24,528 nt of DNA from an uncultured Butyricicoccus sp. GTDB lineage: Bacteria; Bacillota; Clostridia; Oscillospirales; Butyricicoccaceae. The DNA lies in NCBI GenBank assembly GCA_959018045.1, contig CAUEJN010000013.1, positions 1-24,528 of the forward strand, given 5' to 3'. The position numbers and the translations under genes are program-made. Every line of letters begins with the position of its first letter. Positions within the stretch are counted from its first letter, which is position 1. The notes beneath the pieces were generated by a model. It was given only the letters and a program-made list of their open reading frames with translations, searched no databases and was not told where the DNA came from. Shown here piece by piece: positions 23,340 to 24,528 of the stretch.

Positions 23340-23729
23340 ATGGAACTCGGTATTAAGGGATATAAGGAACTGACCGTCACCGAAGACCTGCTCGCAAAGA
23401 ATGTCGGCAGCGGTCTGGTCGCTGTCTACGCTACCCCCATGATGATCGCCGGCATCGAGGGCACCGCTGCCGAAAGCGTTGCACCCTACCTCGAGGAAGG
23501 CCGCACCACGGTCGGCACCCAGATGAACGTCTCCCACGTCGCTGCAACCCCGGCCGGCATGAAGGTACATTTTGAGACCGAACTGGTCGAGATTGCACCC
23601 AATGGAAAAATCCTGACCTTTCAGGTTGCCGCTTACGACGAGGCCGGTCTGATCGGTGAGGGTACCCACCAGCGCGCAATCGTCGCAAAGGAGCGCTTTG
23701 AGGCCAAGGCACAGAGCAAGCTCGGCTGA
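23340..23729 (+). CDS. Hotdog-fold thioesterase, FlK-like
   Basis: This 129-residue single-domain hotdog protein is similar to fluoroacetyl-CoA thioesterase FlK and the related acyl-CoA thioesterase group. A likely catalytic set is visible: Thr32 in YATPMMIAGIE, Glu40 of the same stretch, and His66 in TQMNVSHVAATPAG. The end GEGTHQRAIVAKERF is also typical. It probably hydrolyses a short or unusual acyl-CoA in the cytoplasm; there is no reason to assume fluoroacetate. ATG at 23340 has AGGAGG about ten bases upstream. An open frame continues upstream to 23250, but that part holds the promoter. It stands alone between the divergent two-component operon and the tRNA gene. Confidence 0.88.
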   Translation: MELGIKGYKELTVTEDLLAKNVGSGLVAVYATPMMIAGIEGTAAESVAPYLEEGRTTVGTQMNVSHVAATPAGMKVHFETELVEIAPNGKILTFQVAAYDEAGLIGEGTHQRAIVAKERFEAKAQSKLG

Positions 23730-23767
23730 TTTTCTCCCGTCTGCATTCCAGTTCTTTCCCTGTCCCA

Positions 23768-23797
23768 TTGACAGACTACCGCTCTGTTTGGTATAAT
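23768..23797 (+). promoter_or_regulatory. Consensus promoter of tRNA-Leu
   Basis: TTGACA (23768-23773) and TATAAT (23792-23797) are both perfect and 18 bases apart, ending 16 bases before the tRNA. This is the strongest promoter in the window, as expected for a tRNA gene. Confidence 0.9.
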
Positions 23798-23813
23798 AAT
23801 TGGGCTGGAAATC

Positions 23814-23900
23814 GCCGCCATGGTGGAACTGGTAGACACAAGGGACTTAAAATCCCTCGCTAGAAATAGTGTGCGGGTTCGATTCCCGCTGGCGGCACCA
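23814..23900 (+). tRNA. tRNA-Leu (anticodon UAA)
   Basis: The acceptor stem GCCGCCA pairs with TGGCGGC (23890-23896), followed by A and an encoded CCA (23898-23900). The anticodon stem AGGGA/TCCCT (23841-23845 and 23853-23857) holds the loop CTTAAAA, giving anticodon TAA at 23848-23850. The long variable arm (CGCTAGAAATAGTG) is as in leucine tRNAs, and the T arm has GGTTCGATTCC. It reads UUA (and UUG) codons. Length is 87 with CCA. Confidence 0.97.
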
Positions 23901-23901
23901 C

Positions 23902-23938
23902 AAAAAATCCCCGTATCTGATGATACGGGGATTTTTTT
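23902..23938 (+). terminator. Terminator of the tRNA gene
   Basis: The stem AATCCCCGTATC / GATACGGGGATT encloses the loop TGAT, and the 3' arm continues into seven T (23932-23938). The A run on the 5' side makes it able to work in both directions. Confidence 0.93.
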
Positions 23939-24180
23939 GCCCTTTTGGAAGGGTTTGGATTTTTGGAAGATACATAGTGCAGGCGGATTTCTAACAGAAT
24001 TCTAACAAATCTAAATATTCTTTCAAAAGCTTCATCACTTATGCTGTTCGTTCGCTTTTTTCGACCTTCAGCCCCTCTGCCGGCACAGATGCGCAGGAAA
24101 ATGACTTGCAAGAAATCGTGCAAAATAGATAAATTGAATGCCATAAATTACAGCATGTCAACGGTGTCATTCAAAAAATA
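23939..24180. other. Gene-free AT-rich stretch between tRNA and nanE
   Basis: I see no gene here. A 94-codon open frame on the minus strand runs through the tRNA complement and is not credible. The only structure noticed is an inverted pair TTGAATG (24134-24140) and CATTCAA (24168-24174), possibly a distant regulatory half-site pair ahead of nanE. Confidence 0.6.
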
Positions 24181-24194
24181 TGAAATCATTTTCA
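24181..24194. promoter_or_regulatory. Upstream nanE operator candidate
   Basis: TGAAA-TCAT-TTTCA is a perfect inverted repeat. It has the same arms and spacer length as the repeat at 24212-24225, 31 bases downstream centre to centre (about three helical turns). A dimeric repressor could bridge both; RpiR- or GntR-type NanR proteins are candidates. Confidence 0.5.
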
Positions 24195-24210
24195 GTAAAA
24201 TGCAAGTCTA

Positions 24211-24238
24211 TTGAAATTTATTTCAAGAAGGTTATACT
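24211..24238 (+). promoter_or_regulatory. nanE promoter overlapped by an inverted-repeat operator
   Basis: TTGAAA (24211-24216) and TATACT (24233-24238) lie 16 bases apart and fit a sigma-A promoter (five of six at each box). TTGAAA-TTTA-TTTCAA (24211-24226) is a perfect inverted repeat covering the -35, so a bound regulator would block RNA polymerase. Confidence 0.65.
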
Positions 24239-24265
24239 GTACTCACAACGAAGGAGGCGTACAGG

Positions 24266-24528
24266 ATGAAAGAACGCATCAAAAATTTGAAAGGCAAACT
24301 GATCGTATCCTGTCAGGCTTTGCCGGACGAACCGCTTCATTCTTCTTTTATTATGGGAAGAATGGCAAAAGCCGCTCTGCAAGGTGGTGCAGTCGGTATT
24401 CGTGTCAATACCCCAGAGGACATTCGGGTAATCCACACGCAGGTTGATCTGACGGTCTTCGGCATTGTCAGGCTTGATTACGAAGACAGCGCGGTATATA
24501 TCACGCCCACCCTGCGCGAGGTAGAAGA
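24266..24528 (+). CDS. nanE: N-acetylmannosamine-6-phosphate 2-epimerase, 5' part
   Basis: The frame is open from ATG at 24266 to the window end, 87 complete codons of a protein usually about 225-230 residues long. The start is typical of NanE: KLIVSCQALPDEPLHSS, then MAKAALQGGAVGIRVNTPEDI, VDLTVFGIVRLDYEDS and VYITPTLREVE, a TIM barrel beginning. The enzyme turns ManNAc-6-phosphate into GlcNAc-6-phosphate in sialic acid breakdown. AAGGAGG (24251-24257) is eight bases before the start. It is probably the first gene of a nan operon that continues beyond the window. With lacZ upstream it points to growth on host or milk glycans, an inference. Regulation by the two inverted repeats ahead is likely. 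Confidence 0.95.
   Translation, partial: MKERIKNLKGKLIVSCQALPDEPLHSSFIMGRMAKAALQGGAVGIRVNTPEDIRVIHTQVDLTVFGIVRLDYEDSAVYITPTLREVE

Noticed and set aside
23860..24144. 94-codon minus-strand frame ending in PPAGIEPAHYF
   Set aside because: The ending is the well-known translation of the complement of a tRNA; the frame runs over tRNA-Leu and its terminator.
1..24528. CRISPR array, prophage or integrase-type mobile island
   Set aside because: No regularly spaced direct repeats, cas genes, phage structural genes or site-specific integrase were seen; the only mobile element is the partial insertion sequence at the left edge.

Overview
The window looks like chromosomal DNA of a spore-forming, fairly GC-rich member of the Clostridia, most likely an Oscillospiraceae/Butyricicoccaceae-type gut anaerobe. 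The evidence is spoVAD-spoVAE, strong AGGAGG ribosome binding sites, sigma-A-like promoters, a Gram-positive Ter/Yce stress cluster and a NanE typical of Firmicutes. Genus is an inference.

Layout. 1-549 is the 3' part of an IS3-family insertion sequence, whose end abuts the stop codon of an HD-domain phosphohydrolase. That gene lies downstream of a large GH2 beta-galactosidase (lacZ), both on the minus strand. A small plus-strand Cys-rich protein at 4370-4729, with a possible sigma-E-type promoter, sits between lacZ and the next block, and a bidirectional terminator follows it.

4765-17115 is one minus-strand Ter-type stress island. In transcription order it encodes a citrate-lyase-like C-C bond lyase, a PRTase-TRSP protein, a StiP/PRTase_1 protein, then (after a palindromic repeat and a new promoter) YceG, TelA, three TerD paralogues, a PMCA-type Ca2+ P-ATPase and a HAD phosphatase. 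This combines the calcium/metal-sensing TerD-TelA-YceG core with most of the predicted nucleoside-like biosynthetic module of Ter systems. TerC and an ATP-grasp enzyme are not in the window; the Ca2+ ATPase is the only ion transporter in the cluster. Two hairpin-plus-T-tract signals inside the operon may lower expression of the ATPase and the HAD gene.

Divergent from the island (17323-18466) are a 94-residue protein of unknown function and an AIM24-family protein, followed by a second copy of the palindromic repeat, then spoVAD and spoVAE (dipicolinate uptake into the forespore) and a terminator. Convergent to these is a minus-strand two-component system, an OmpR-type regulator and a 766-residue histidine kinase, with a CiaR-like direct repeat ahead of it. 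23340 onward holds a hotdog thioesterase, a tRNA-Leu(UAA) with a consensus promoter and terminator, and the 5' end of nanE behind two matching inverted repeats that look like tandem operators.

All assignments come from reading the sequence; no database search was run.
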